Assembly (NCBI GenBank): GCA_045546135.1
Contig: JAZQCD010000030.1
Location: forward strand, 1 to 64,000
Source: RUG13409 sp045546135
Lineage (GTDB): Bacteria; Bacillota; Clostridia; Peptostreptococcales; Anaerovoracaceae
DNA length: 64,000 nucleotides
Reading direction: 5' to 3'
Shown: positions 8,074 through 16,268 of the stretch, piece by piece
Layout: each line of letters opens with the position of its first letter
Numbering within the stretch: the stretch's first letter is position 1
The notes under the pieces: model-generated
Told to the model about the DNA's origin: nothing
What the model saw: the letters and a program-made list of their open reading frames with translations, nothing else
The model's database searches: none
Program-made: the position numbers and the translations under genes

Positions 8074-8184
8074 ATGAGCAAAGAAACCCGACTGGCAGTT
8101 AAGGAATCACCCATTCTTAGATATAAACATTTTTACTTCTTTTTTATACTATTAACTATTTCTTTGATACCTAGAACAAAATGA
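8074..8184 (+). pseudogene. Remnant of a lost gene: intact ribosome site and N-terminus
   Basis: A perfect AAGGAGG (8062-8068) precedes ATG 8074 and the residues MSKETRLAVKESP, which look like the start of a normal soluble protein. From about 8115 the reading becomes AT-rich Phe/Leu/Ile codons and stops at 8184. The break coincides with the beginning of the unrelated opposite-strand membrane gene, so the body of the gene seems to have been replaced by inserted DNA. An alternative is a real 36-residue membrane peptide. Confidence 0.4.
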
Positions 8185-8372
8185 AATAAAAGGCAAAATA
8201 CAATAAACCCGATAAACACTTTTGTAAGTTTGGTCCACAATGATGGGTTGTTCCCAAATTTGGTGCCCAAGAGAATAGCACATCCCCATAGTAGGGCTAT
8301 TGTAATTGAGACAATACTGTTTTTTTTAAATATCATTATACTGTACCCAAATAAATGTATGTATTGTACCAT
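8133..8372 (-). CDS. Small two-helix membrane protein
   Basis: 79 residues on the minus strand with two clear hydrophobic helices (about residues 17-36 and 50-68) joined by a short polar loop, ending in a basic tail (EIVNSIKKK). An AGGAGG lies about 28 bases before the start, too far to be ideal, and no alternative in-frame start is available between. No family recognised. It is the only minus-strand gene in the first 28 kb and sits in what looks like inserted AT-rich DNA. Confidence 0.45.
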   Translation of the reverse strand: MVQYIHLFGYSIMIFKKNSIVSITIALLWGCAILLGTKFGNNPSLWTKLTKVFIGFIVFCLLFHFVLGIKEIVNSIKKK

Positions 8373-8690
8373 CCATAAAAGGCAGAAGAATTTGGTGGAA
8401 TCCTCCTACACATATAATACTAAGTAGCGGTAGTTATGCCATATGACATATATTATTTTGCCGGCAAGCATATTCTATCATTGGATATGGACGCTGTGTA
8501 GTAGATGTATTTTTCTGTTGTTACAAAAATGGTTTGTAACGGCTAGGTATTAATTGCTGCGTGAAATGGCTGTTAAGTGAAACTTGGGGTGTGGTGGAAT
8601 AGTACATTAAAAAATTGCTACTCGACGGAATGCGTCGTTTTCTTTGAAGTCCTGAATCGGTAGAATTGAACTGAAAAAAGAGGAATGATC
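8373..8690. other. Gene-free AT-rich stretch with two hairpins
   Basis: No coding frame I trust. GTTACAAA (8520-8527) pairs with TTTGTAAC (8533-8540). CGACG (8623-8627) pairs with CGTCG (8633-8637), followed by TTTTCTTT, a weak terminator-like element just before the next gene. Confidence 0.4.
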
Positions 8691-9500
8691 ATGGAATTGA
8701 GATCTATCGGACGATATATAAAAAATAAACGAGTGGAAAAAGGTCTTACTCAGGATCAACTTGCTGAGCTACTTGGCATACAGACAAATACTGTATCTAG
8801 ATGGGAGAGAGGAATATACATCCCGGATATGAGCATACTGGAAGACCTTGCAGCGAAACTCGAAACGGACCCGGTCAGTCTCCTGTGCGGACAGGATGTT
8901 GCGCACAGTCCCATAGGGCAAAGAAAGGAGTCTCCAATGGAAAAGCATTTCGTGTATCAGAAATATGGACTAAAAAATCTGATCGGTATCTTGATCGGAA
9001 TTGCAATTGCCGGTATTTTGATGTTGATCGTAGAACTGTTGAATAAGTTTTTGGGTTTCGATCAATATATTGCAGCAGTCATGTCCATAGTATTCATGAC
9101 AGTATTTATAAGCTTTCCAAAATTTATTTGGCCGAAAGTATCATCCGGGATGTCATGTTTTTACGGAATCGGCACCTATAAAATAGAGATGGGGCATCTG
9201 GGTATCACAATGGGAAACAGGTCGTATTCATTTTTTGATATAGATGAAATATATCTGACCGGACCGCAAGAGGGCGGAGGTGCCATGCCCGGAGGAGTCA
9301 CGACCTATGACGGGAGTTTGGAGATCAAAGAAGGCAAAAGAAAACTGCAGATAGTTACATGGAATATGTACATAGTGAACACTGAAACATATTCGGTAGT
9401 GGCTTTGTTTGATGACATTAAAAAACATTTTCCAAAGCTTAAACCGGTGCTCATGGACAACGGCACCGAAATCAGAGGATATTTGAAAAAATGCGGATGA
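8691..9500 (+). CDS. XRE regulator fused to a membrane domain
   Basis: 269 residues from ATG 8691; AGAGGA at 8679-8684 fits this start and not the ATG at 8685. Residues 1-65 are a Cro/C1 helix-turn-helix (TQDQLAELLGIQTNTVSRWE), then a linker. Two transmembrane helices follow (about 98-120 and 127-148), then a C-terminal beta-rich domain resembling a PH-like fold (GTYKIEMGHLGITMGNRSYSF). Membrane-anchored XRE proteins of this shape regulate from the membrane in Clostridia; signal and target are unknown. The stop codon lies in the loop of its own terminator. Confidence 0.8.
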   Translation: MELRSIGRYIKNKRVEKGLTQDQLAELLGIQTNTVSRWERGIYIPDMSILEDLAAKLETDPVSLLCGQDVAHSPIGQRKESPMEKHFVYQKYGLKNLIGILIGIAIAGILMLIVELLNKFLGFDQYIAAVMSIVFMTVFISFPKFIWPKVSSGMSCFYGIGTYKIEMGHLGITMGNRSYSFFDIDEIYLTGPQEGGGAMPGGVTTYDGSLEIKEGKRKLQIVTWNMYIVNTETYSVVALFDDIKKHFPKLKPVLMDNGTEIRGYLKKCG

Positions 9501-9510
9501 CCGCATTTTT
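9487..9510 (+). terminator. Terminator overlapping the stop codon
   Basis: Perfect 10-bp stem AAAAATGCGG/CCGCATTTTT with loop ATGA. The TGA stop of the XRE-membrane gene is in the loop, so translation ends inside the terminator. Confidence 0.85.
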
Positions 9511-9555
9511 ATATTATCGTATATTAGCTTAATGTCCATCACGGGTAGAATCTGA

Positions 9556-9561
9556 TATAAT
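9556..9561 (+). promoter_or_regulatory. Extended -10 promoter of cls
   Basis: TATAAT preceded by TGA (TGn extended -10). No good -35 at the normal distance. The gene starts 26 bases downstream. Confidence 0.5.
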
Positions 9562-9586
9562 AGGCTTACGTGTTAGGAGGCCTATA

Positions 9587-11128
9587 TTGTTGGAATCTAA
9601 AAAAAGACGTAAAAAAGGCAGCTTTGTAGGAAGAGCAGCGATCATACTGCTTGCCATAGGATTGGAAGCTGCGATCATAGCATTCATATTCACTCTTGCA
9701 GGCGATGCCATGGCATACATAGAAGTGGCTCTGCGGATAGTCGGAGCGGTAGTCGTGCTCGCTATCATAAGGCACAGCAAGAGCATATCTTCAAATCTCA
9801 TCTGGATACTTCTCATAGATCTTTTTCCTGTCCCCGGGACCATAACTTACATACTTCTGAATGCCCGTACCATAGCAGGAAAGACCTATGGAGAACTTAA
9901 AATAGAGACAGACCTTGCAAGGAAATACTATGTTCAGAACGATCTCGTCTATGACGAGATGTGTACCTACGAGTCAGAGCATAAAGGGCAGTTACACTAT
10001 ATCTCAAAGACAGAAGGTTTTCCCTTTTACCGCGATGAAGGCTGCGATTACTATTCCCTTGGAGAACTGGGCTTCCCGCATATGCTCGAGGCTCTTAAAA
10101 ACGCAAAAAGGTTCATCTTCCTTGAATTCTTCATCATAGGCGAAGGCGTCATGTGGGAGAGCATACTCGACATACTTGAACAAAAAGTTAAGGAAGGGGT
10201 CGATGTAAGAGTCATTTATGATGACCTGGGTACCATATTCAAACTCCCGTCATCCTATGCCGAAGAACTGGAACAAAAGGGTATCAAATGCATTTGTTTC
10301 AACAGGATACACCCTGTTCTCAATACCATAATGAACCGCAGAGACCACAGAAAGATAATGGTCATAGACGGAGATATAGCTTTTTCCGGCGGAATAAACC
10401 TTGCTGACGAATATATCAATGTGGAAGAAAGGTTCGGGCAGTGGAAGGATAATATCATCAGGATCAAGGGAGAAGCAGTATGGTCCATGACTGTTATGTT
10501 CCTTACTCACTGGAATGCTCTGAGAAAAGAAGATTCAGATTACAATGCATTCAGAGGCAAAGCTCCGCTGCCTGCTGCTGTGAACGGATATATATCTCCA
10601 TATTGCGATTCTCCTCTTGATGAGGAAAGGGTATCGCAGGATATATGCCAGGGGATCATCAATCAGGCAAAGAAGTATTGCTACATATTCACGCCCTACC
10701 TCATCGTTGATAATGAACTTGAAAACACTCTGATCTACGCAGCAAAAAGAGGAATAGATGTCAGGATCATAACTCCTGGCATACCAGATAAAAAGATAGT
10801 TTGGTATATTACCAGGTCATATTACAGACCTCTTCTTGAAGGCGGAGTCAAGATATATGAATATACCCCCGGCTTCATGCATTCAAAGGTCGTAGTAAGC
10901 GATGATCACATAGCTACAGTTGGTACAGTTAACCTTGACTACAGGAGCATGTATTTCCAGTTTGAAAACGGACTTTATCTTTGCGGCTGCAAGGCTATAG
11001 GAGATGTAAAAAAGGACTTCCTTGAAAGTGTTAAGAAGAGCAGGGAAATAAGCATCGAGGATTGCAACTGGGGACTGCTTAAAGATTTCCTTCTTTCCTG
11101 TCTTCGTATATTTGCGCCGCTCCTTTAA
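9587..11128 (+). CDS. cls: Cardiolipin synthase
   Basis: 513 residues, a usual length. It starts at TTG 9587 (or 9590) behind TAGGAGG at 9574-9580. Three hydrophobic N-terminal segments (about 17-37, 44-62, 70-92) anchor the enzyme. Two phospholipase D motifs follow: HRKIMVID (His254) with SGGINL, and HSKVVVSDD (His432) with TVGTVNLD. The two HKD sites form one active centre that condenses two phosphatidylglycerols to cardiolipin and glycerol. Genes before and after are not lipid genes. Identity is secure from both motifs and length. Confidence 0.95.
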   Translation: MLESKKRRKKGSFVGRAAIILLAIGLEAAIIAFIFTLAGDAMAYIEVALRIVGAVVVLAIIRHSKSISSNLIWILLIDLFPVPGTITYILLNARTIAGKTYGELKIETDLARKYYVQNDLVYDEMCTYESEHKGQLHYISKTEGFPFYRDEGCDYYSLGELGFPHMLEALKNAKRFIFLEFFIIGEGVMWESILDILEQKVKEGVDVRVIYDDLGTIFKLPSSYAEELEQKGIKCICFNRIHPVLNTIMNRRDHRKIMVIDGDIAFSGGINLADEYINVEERFGQWKDNIIRIKGEAVWSMTVMFLTHWNALRKEDSDYNAFRGKAPLPAAVNGYISPYCDSPLDEERVSQDICQGIINQAKKYCYIFTPYLIVDNELENTLIYAAKRGIDVRIITPGIPDKKIVWYITRSYYRPLLEGGVKIYEYTPGFMHSKVVVSDDHIATVGTVNLDYRSMYFQFENGLYLCGCKAIGDVKKDFLESVKKSREISIEDCNWGLLKDFLLSCLRIFAPLL

Positions 11129-11209
11129 AAATGACCTTTTATGTGGAAGTTATACTCTTAAAGTGGTAAAATATACTGTCTTTGCAAAAAATGCATTATT
11201 AGGATAGAT

Positions 11210-11878
11210 ATGACCCGTATAGAAAAATCAGAAATAGACATTAAAGAGGAAAATATAAAGACTCTGCATGATGATAAATACTTAAATCTTTATCTCATGG
11301 AATATGAAAGAAATCCTCATTATCTTCTTGCAAGCAGGAGGCAAAAGGATAAATTAGTCGCTCTTAAATCAGAGGATGAATATAAAAGTATGCTCCCCGA
11401 TGCAGTGACTTGTGTCGTCATAGTTGAAACTCCCGGCAGCGAGCCAAGGCTTTATCTTGAAAGAGAGTTTAGATATCCTGTAAAGCATTTTCTGCTCAGT
11501 CCTCCTGCAGGACTCATAGATCCTTGCGACGGCAAAGACGGACAGGATCCAAGGATAGTTGCTGCAAAAAGAGAGATAAGAGAAGAAACAGGCATAACAG
11601 TTAGGGACAGCGATGAGATATATATCGCAAATCCTTTAGTATTCAGCTCTCCCGGAATGACAGATGAGAGCAACTCCATGGTATGCGCTAAGGTAAAGCT
11701 AAAGGATCTTAGCTCACTTACTACAGATCTTGCGGAAGGGACCGAGTGCTTTGGAGATTATCTTCTCGTTACAAAAGACGAAGCAAAGGAGATCCTAAGG
11801 AGCGGCAGAGACGAAAAGGGTCTTTATTATTCGGTATTTACTTGGGCGGCACTTTTGTATTTTGTTTATGAATGCTAA
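11210..11878 (+). CDS. NUDIX hydrolase, ADP-ribose-pyrophosphatase-like
   Basis: 222 residues. The NUDIX helix is visible as AAKREIREETGI, preceded by PPAGLID; in the usual box a Glu stands 7 residues before the R-E, here replaced by Asp in QDPRIVAAKRE, and there is a 7-residue insertion between the Gly and this point (DPCDGKDGQD). The family cleaves nucleoside diphosphates linked to another group, commonly ADP-ribose. A TATACT at 11172-11177 could be its -10. The next gene is 116 bases away and unrelated. The substrate is inference. Confidence 0.85.
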   Translation: MTRIEKSEIDIKEENIKTLHDDKYLNLYLMEYERNPHYLLASRRQKDKLVALKSEDEYKSMLPDAVTCVVIVETPGSEPRLYLEREFRYPVKHFLLSPPAGLIDPCDGKDGQDPRIVAAKREIREETGITVRDSDEIYIANPLVFSSPGMTDESNSMVCAKVKLKDLSSLTTDLAEGTECFGDYLLVTKDEAKEILRSGRDEKGLYYSVFTWAALLYFVYEC

Positions 11879-11956
11879 AAAAGCAGGGTCATGCCATTCT
11901 TTGTGCAGTGCGGAAAGAACCTTGCGAAGCAATATATCAAAGGGATAAGAGGATAG

Positions 11957-11983
11957 AAAGGAGACGGTCCTAAGATCAGGACC
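11957..11983 (+). promoter_or_regulatory. Ribosome site separated from start by a hairpin
   Basis: AAAGGAG (11957-11963) is 31 bases before ATG 11995, too far for direct use, but the hairpin GGTCCT/AGGACC (11966-11971 with 11978-11983) lies between. When folded it shortens the effective distance to about 13, so initiation may depend on the fold. Confidence 0.4.
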
Positions 11984-11994
11984 TGACACATTCA

Positions 11995-13080
11995 ATGAGT
12001 GCAAAAAAGAAAAAAACAGGCGGAGGCATCATAGCAGGGAGAGTGGTCCTTGTATTCTTGACCACTGTGATCGCTATACTTCTTGCTCTTGTCATAATAG
12101 TTGGGACCATAGTAAAGGGTCCTTCACCGGCAGCAAGGGATACCTTCGTTACCACTGTTCTTGAGTCCGGAAATATGAAGTTCCTGGCTCACATCTTCCT
12201 CAACAATGAGCAGATCGAAGAGATCGTCAAAAAGACGTCCATGGAAAAAATGGACACTGATATCGATCAGGATCTGATCAATACGGAAACTGAGGCAGAA
12301 GGCAATTTCGATGAAAATGGCATCGAAGTCGTCACCATAAACGGAAGCAACTATTTCGCCACGATGCTCATAGTAAAGGATCCGTCGAAGGTACGCGTAG
12401 GTACCACCTATCAGGGCGGGTGGGGCGAATTTGGAAAGAATATCGATGACCTTGTTAGAGACAATGGAGCCATAGCAGGGGTCAACGGAGGCATATACAA
12501 GGCTGACCTCAATCACGGCGGCTGCCCCTACGGGGTATGTGTATCCAATGGTCATATACAGCTCAATGACCCTTCCGGATATCCTTACTATGGAATGTAC
12601 ATGATAGGTCTTGATAGAAAGAACATACTCAGGATAGTCGATATAGAAGGATGGAGCCCTGACCAGTTCTCGACCTTCGTTCAGGAACAGGGCATAAGAG
12701 ACGCTGTCGCATTCCAGGATGAGGCCAGCGACTCAAACAACCACTTCGTTCCTCTCGTCATCAATGGTGAAGCAAGAGAACTCAACGGAGCAGGTTCAGG
12801 TGCAAACCCGCGTACAGTCATTGGACAAAGGGATGACGGAGCTATACTCCTTCTCGTAACAGACGGAAGAGGTAAAGCGGGTCACCTTGGAGCAACTGCA
12901 TCAGACCTCATAAGCATCATGCTCAAATACGGAGCCGTCAATGCTGCTAACCTTGACGGCGGCAGTTCTTCCTGTATGTACTATAACGGAGAGATGCTCA
13001 TGGACAGCGTTACCCTTTGGGCTACAAATGATTCATGGCTCCTGCCCACAGGTTTTGTAGTTATGGGAGGTGGACAGTAA
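11995..13080 (+). CDS. Membrane-anchored phosphodiester glycosidase (NAGPA family), copy 1
   Basis: 361 residues. A basic N-terminus and one transmembrane helix (about 16-40) place the domain outside the cell. Family signatures are AGVNGGIY, NPRTVIGQ, LLLVTDGR and AANLDGGSS, as in the NAGPA domain (PF09992), whose members cleave sugar phosphodiesters on envelope glycans or teichoic acids. Two cysteines in GGCPYGVC could form a disulfide. The stop codon overlaps the next start by one base, coupling it to the anchored protein at 13080. A diverged copy at 36248 has the same neighbour arrangement. Exact substrate unknown. Confidence 0.85.
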   Translation: MSAKKKKTGGGIIAGRVVLVFLTTVIAILLALVIIVGTIVKGPSPAARDTFVTTVLESGNMKFLAHIFLNNEQIEEIVKKTSMEKMDTDIDQDLINTETEAEGNFDENGIEVVTINGSNYFATMLIVKDPSKVRVGTTYQGGWGEFGKNIDDLVRDNGAIAGVNGGIYKADLNHGGCPYGVCVSNGHIQLNDPSGYPYYGMYMIGLDRKNILRIVDIEGWSPDQFSTFVQEQGIRDAVAFQDEASDSNNHFVPLVINGEARELNGAGSGANPRTVIGQRDDGAILLLVTDGRGKAGHLGATASDLISIMLKYGAVNAANLDGGSSSCMYYNGEMLMDSVTLWATNDSWLLPTGFVVMGGGQ

Positions 13081-14267
13081 TGGCGACCAGGACAAGAAAG
13101 AAAAAGAGGAATGCCTTCGGTAATTTTTATTTTGCCTATCTGATCATAATACTTGCCGCCCTTGTTGCTCTCTTTTTCCATGTAAGGAGCGTCATGGTAG
13201 AATATGAGGCAAACCAGCCTCAAAACTATGTCATAGGACTTTTAAAGCATGCGGGAAAGGGAGATAAAGCCATAGGTTCCTACCTTCAGGAGAACTGCTT
13301 TGCAGCAGGTGATTACGGAGATCCTACGGCAAGAGAGAAGGCCTTTTACAACACTGATGCCTTTGGAGAGCTTGCTGCAAAAAAGAACCTTTCTTTATCA
13401 GAAGGCGAAGTTGAGGTCTACGATGTTACTGCTGACGAAAAACCTTTCGTGACAGTTGCCATCAGAAAGACCGATTCAAAGAACAAGCTTGGCATAATGC
13501 ACATCGACTACTACGATCTGGAATATGCCTTTATCAGAAATCCTGAAACATCAAGGCCCAGAACGAAGATCAGTCCTGAAGGGACCATTTCCTTCAGCGT
13601 TGTCCTTCCGGAGGACTTTACGCTCCTCTTTAACGACGCAGAGGTAGACATCTCATCTGCTTCAGAGGATGATATCGAAGATTTCGCATACTTCAGTTCA
13701 TATCCTCAGGTCACAAAGGGCGCGAGAATGGATTTTACTCTCCACTATGACCCAATCGTCAAGGTCCTAAATAATGTAGGAGAGGAAGTTCCCCTCAACC
13801 TTGAAGTAACTCCTGAAGGCTACGTATACTATGCAGCAGCAGACTACGGCAGTGACGATACCCAAAAAGCTGCAGTCACTCAGGTGGGTGATTTCCTGTC
13901 AATGTACAAGCTTTGGGCAAGGTTCATGACAGACGACGTTGGTGGATGGTACCATGGATATTATGACGTGAAGGAAGGCTGCAAGATCATGCCGGGTTCA
14001 AAACTCGAAGATCAGGCATGGGAGTGGGCTAACTCCATAGATATAACTTTCGTCAGCGATCACTGGAATATTGCATTTACCAATGAAAAGGTAGACAATT
14101 ACGTTCTCTACAACGATGACTTTTGCTCTGCAGATGTCAGCTTCGACGAGATAGTCTCGGTCAACGGTGTAGGAGACGTTACAGTCAAATACAACAACAG
14201 GATGTTCTTCGTGCGACAGGACGGCGCATGGTACTGGGTAGGCCAGTTGGACATCACCGGAAGGTAA
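13080..14267 (+). CDS. Anchored extracytoplasmic protein, partner of glycosidase copy 1
   Basis: 395 residues from ATG 13080 (TAATG overlap with the previous stop). Residues 1-12 are basic, one helix at about 17-37 anchors it, and the rest is extracellular with two compact alpha/beta modules. The middle segment (VVLPEDFTLLFNDAEVDI) and the last (DITFVSDHWNIAFTNEKVDNY) align by eye with corresponding segments of the protein at 37243, but this copy ends without the L,D-transpeptidase domain. It probably works with the coupled phosphodiester glycosidase on the envelope. No named domain recognised. Confidence 0.7.
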   Translation: MATRTRKKKRNAFGNFYFAYLIIILAALVALFFHVRSVMVEYEANQPQNYVIGLLKHAGKGDKAIGSYLQENCFAAGDYGDPTAREKAFYNTDAFGELAAKKNLSLSEGEVEVYDVTADEKPFVTVAIRKTDSKNKLGIMHIDYYDLEYAFIRNPETSRPRTKISPEGTISFSVVLPEDFTLLFNDAEVDISSASEDDIEDFAYFSSYPQVTKGARMDFTLHYDPIVKVLNNVGEEVPLNLEVTPEGYVYYAAADYGSDDTQKAAVTQVGDFLSMYKLWARFMTDDVGGWYHGYYDVKEGCKIMPGSKLEDQAWEWANSIDITFVSDHWNIAFTNEKVDNYVLYNDDFCSADVSFDEIVSVNGVGDVTVKYNNRMFFVRQDGAWYWVGQLDITGR

Positions 14268-14273
14268 ATATTT

Positions 14274-14305
14274 TGCCGGGATCCCTAGTTTTTGGATTCC
14301 CGGCA
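14274..14305 (+). terminator. Strong hairpin after the first envelope cassette
   Basis: TGCCGGGATCC pairs with GGATTCCCGGCA with one bulged base. No T run follows (TTACTATG), so it may be an attenuating or stabilising hairpin rather than a full terminator before glgB. Confidence 0.5.
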
Positions 14306-14359
14306 TTACTATGTATATATGTTCTTGAAAATGAACTTTTAGGAGGGATCTTTATATAA

Positions 14360-16240
14360 ATGTATCCTGAAGACAGACAGCCGGAAGAGGCGCTTCTTTA
14401 TCTGTTCAACGAAGGCAGATATTACAATGCTGCGGATATATTTGGCGCTCATCTTGCCATGAAAGACGGCAGGGAAGGCGTCCGTTTTACTGTATGGGCT
14501 CCTAATGTAAAGAGTGTCCATGTATATGGGGATTTCAATTCCTGGAACGATTGGAACATGGAACTTAAGCCCATTGGGTCTTCCGGAGTGTGGTCCGAGT
14601 TTTTCGAAGGACCAAAGATTGGAGATAAGTACAAATATGTCATAGAAACAGCTGCAGGAGATAAGCTTTTCAAGGCGGATCCCTTTGCGGTTTGGTCAGA
14701 GCTTAGACCAAAAACTGCTTCTGTCATTTGGGACAGCTCCTTTGAGTGGTCAGACTCAAGATGGGTAGAAAAAAGAGAAAAGACAGATCACTTCAAAAAG
14801 CCTAAAAACATCTATGAGGTCCATGCCGGTTCATGGAAAAAAGACGGCGACGACTTCTATAACTACAGAAGACTTGCAGACGAACTGATCCCATATGTTA
14901 AGGAAATGGGATTTACCCATATAGAACTGCTTCCTTTGATGGAGCATCCATTTGACGGCTCTTGGGGCTACCAGGTCACGGGATACTTCAGTGCTACGTC
15001 AAGATATGGGACTCCACAGGATCTTAAATATCTTGTCAACAAGGCACACAAAGCTGACATAGGGATCATCTTTGACTGGGTGCCTGCCCACTTCTGTAAG
15101 GATGCCCATGGTCTGTATATGTTCAACGGAGGTCCTCTTTACGAAAAGGAAGAGCATCCTCAATGGGGCACTATGATCTTCGACTACGGAAGGAAGGAAG
15201 TAAGATCTTTCCTTTTGTCCAACGCTCTTTTTTGGATCAAGGAGTATCATGCAGACGGCATCAGGATAGACGGAGTCTCATCTATGCTTTACCTTAATTT
15301 CGGTATAGACGATGAGAGCAAAAAGAAGTTCAACGAGTTTGGAGACGAGAGGAACTTGGAAGCCGTGTCCCTCCTTCAGGAACTTTCCGATATGGTCGGA
15401 AAGGAAGCTCCCGGAGTGTTCACAGTTGCAGAGGAAAGCACTGCATGGCCTCTTGTTACCTATCCTCCGAAAGAGGGCGGACTTGGTTTCCACTACAAAT
15501 GGGACATGGGCTGGATGAACGATACCCTAAGGTATATCAGTACTGATACCCTCTACAGAAAATATGATCATAACCTGATCACCTTCTCCATGATGTATGC
15601 TTTCAGCGAAAACTTCATCCTGGCTCTATCACATGATGAGGTCGTACACGGAAAGGCCAGCCTCATAAACAAGAATCCGGGTGACTATTATCAGAAATTC
15701 TCAGGCGCAAGGCTCCTTGCTCTTTACCAGATGACTCACCCTGGAGCAAAACTCAATTTCATGGGTTACGAGTTTGCACAGTTCATAGAGTGGAGAGAAT
15801 ACGAAGGACTTGAATGGTTCCTGCCGAGGGACTACGAGACCCATGCAAAGCATCTAAGGTATATAAAGGAACTTAATAACTTCTATCTTAAGGAAAAGGC
15901 CCTTTATTCAAATGACAAGAGCTGGAAGGGTTTTCAATGGATAGAAGCAGACGACAGCGAACAATCCATATACATTTACTGCAGGACCTGCGCCAGCGGG
16001 AAACACAAGGATGTAGTCGTGCTCAATTTTGGTACAGGCTATTATGAGGATTTCAGAGTAGGCGTTCCAAAGGACGGCATATATGAAGAAGCCTTCTCCT
16101 CAGACCGCCTCGAATACGGCGGCAGCGGTGTGACCTGCGGCAAGGAACTAAAGGCAGAGAAGATCCCCTATCACGGACAGGAATATTCAGTTTCCGTCAA
16201 GCTTGCTCCTCTGTCAGGTATAATACTCAGAAAAAAATAA
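14360..16240 (+). CDS. glgB: 1,4-alpha-glucan branching enzyme
   Basis: 626 residues, usual for GlgB. An N-terminal carbohydrate-binding module (VHVYGDFNSWNDW) precedes the GH13 barrel. Catalytic regions: DWVPAHF, DGIRIDGVSSML (nucleophile Asp304), VAEEST (acid/base Glu) and LSHDEVVHGK. It cuts alpha-1,4 chains and reattaches them as alpha-1,6 branches in cytoplasmic glycogen. First gene of the glycogen operon; AGGAGG at 14341-14346 is 13 bases from the start, slightly far. Followed at 28 bases by glgP. Confidence 0.97.
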   Translation: MYPEDRQPEEALLYLFNEGRYYNAADIFGAHLAMKDGREGVRFTVWAPNVKSVHVYGDFNSWNDWNMELKPIGSSGVWSEFFEGPKIGDKYKYVIETAAGDKLFKADPFAVWSELRPKTASVIWDSSFEWSDSRWVEKREKTDHFKKPKNIYEVHAGSWKKDGDDFYNYRRLADELIPYVKEMGFTHIELLPLMEHPFDGSWGYQVTGYFSATSRYGTPQDLKYLVNKAHKADIGIIFDWVPAHFCKDAHGLYMFNGGPLYEKEEHPQWGTMIFDYGRKEVRSFLLSNALFWIKEYHADGIRIDGVSSMLYLNFGIDDESKKKFNEFGDERNLEAVSLLQELSDMVGKEAPGVFTVAEESTAWPLVTYPPKEGGLGFHYKWDMGWMNDTLRYISTDTLYRKYDHNLITFSMMYAFSENFILALSHDEVVHGKASLINKNPGDYYQKFSGARLLALYQMTHPGAKLNFMGYEFAQFIEWREYEGLEWFLPRDYETHAKHLRYIKELNNFYLKEKALYSNDKSWKGFQWIEADDSEQSIYIYCRTCASGKHKDVVVLNFGTGYYEDFRVGVPKDGIYEEAFSSDRLEYGGSGVTCGKELKAEKIPYHGQEYSVSVKLAPLSGIILRKK

Positions 16241-16268
16241 AGATAAAAAAAGATATAAAGGAAAGAGA

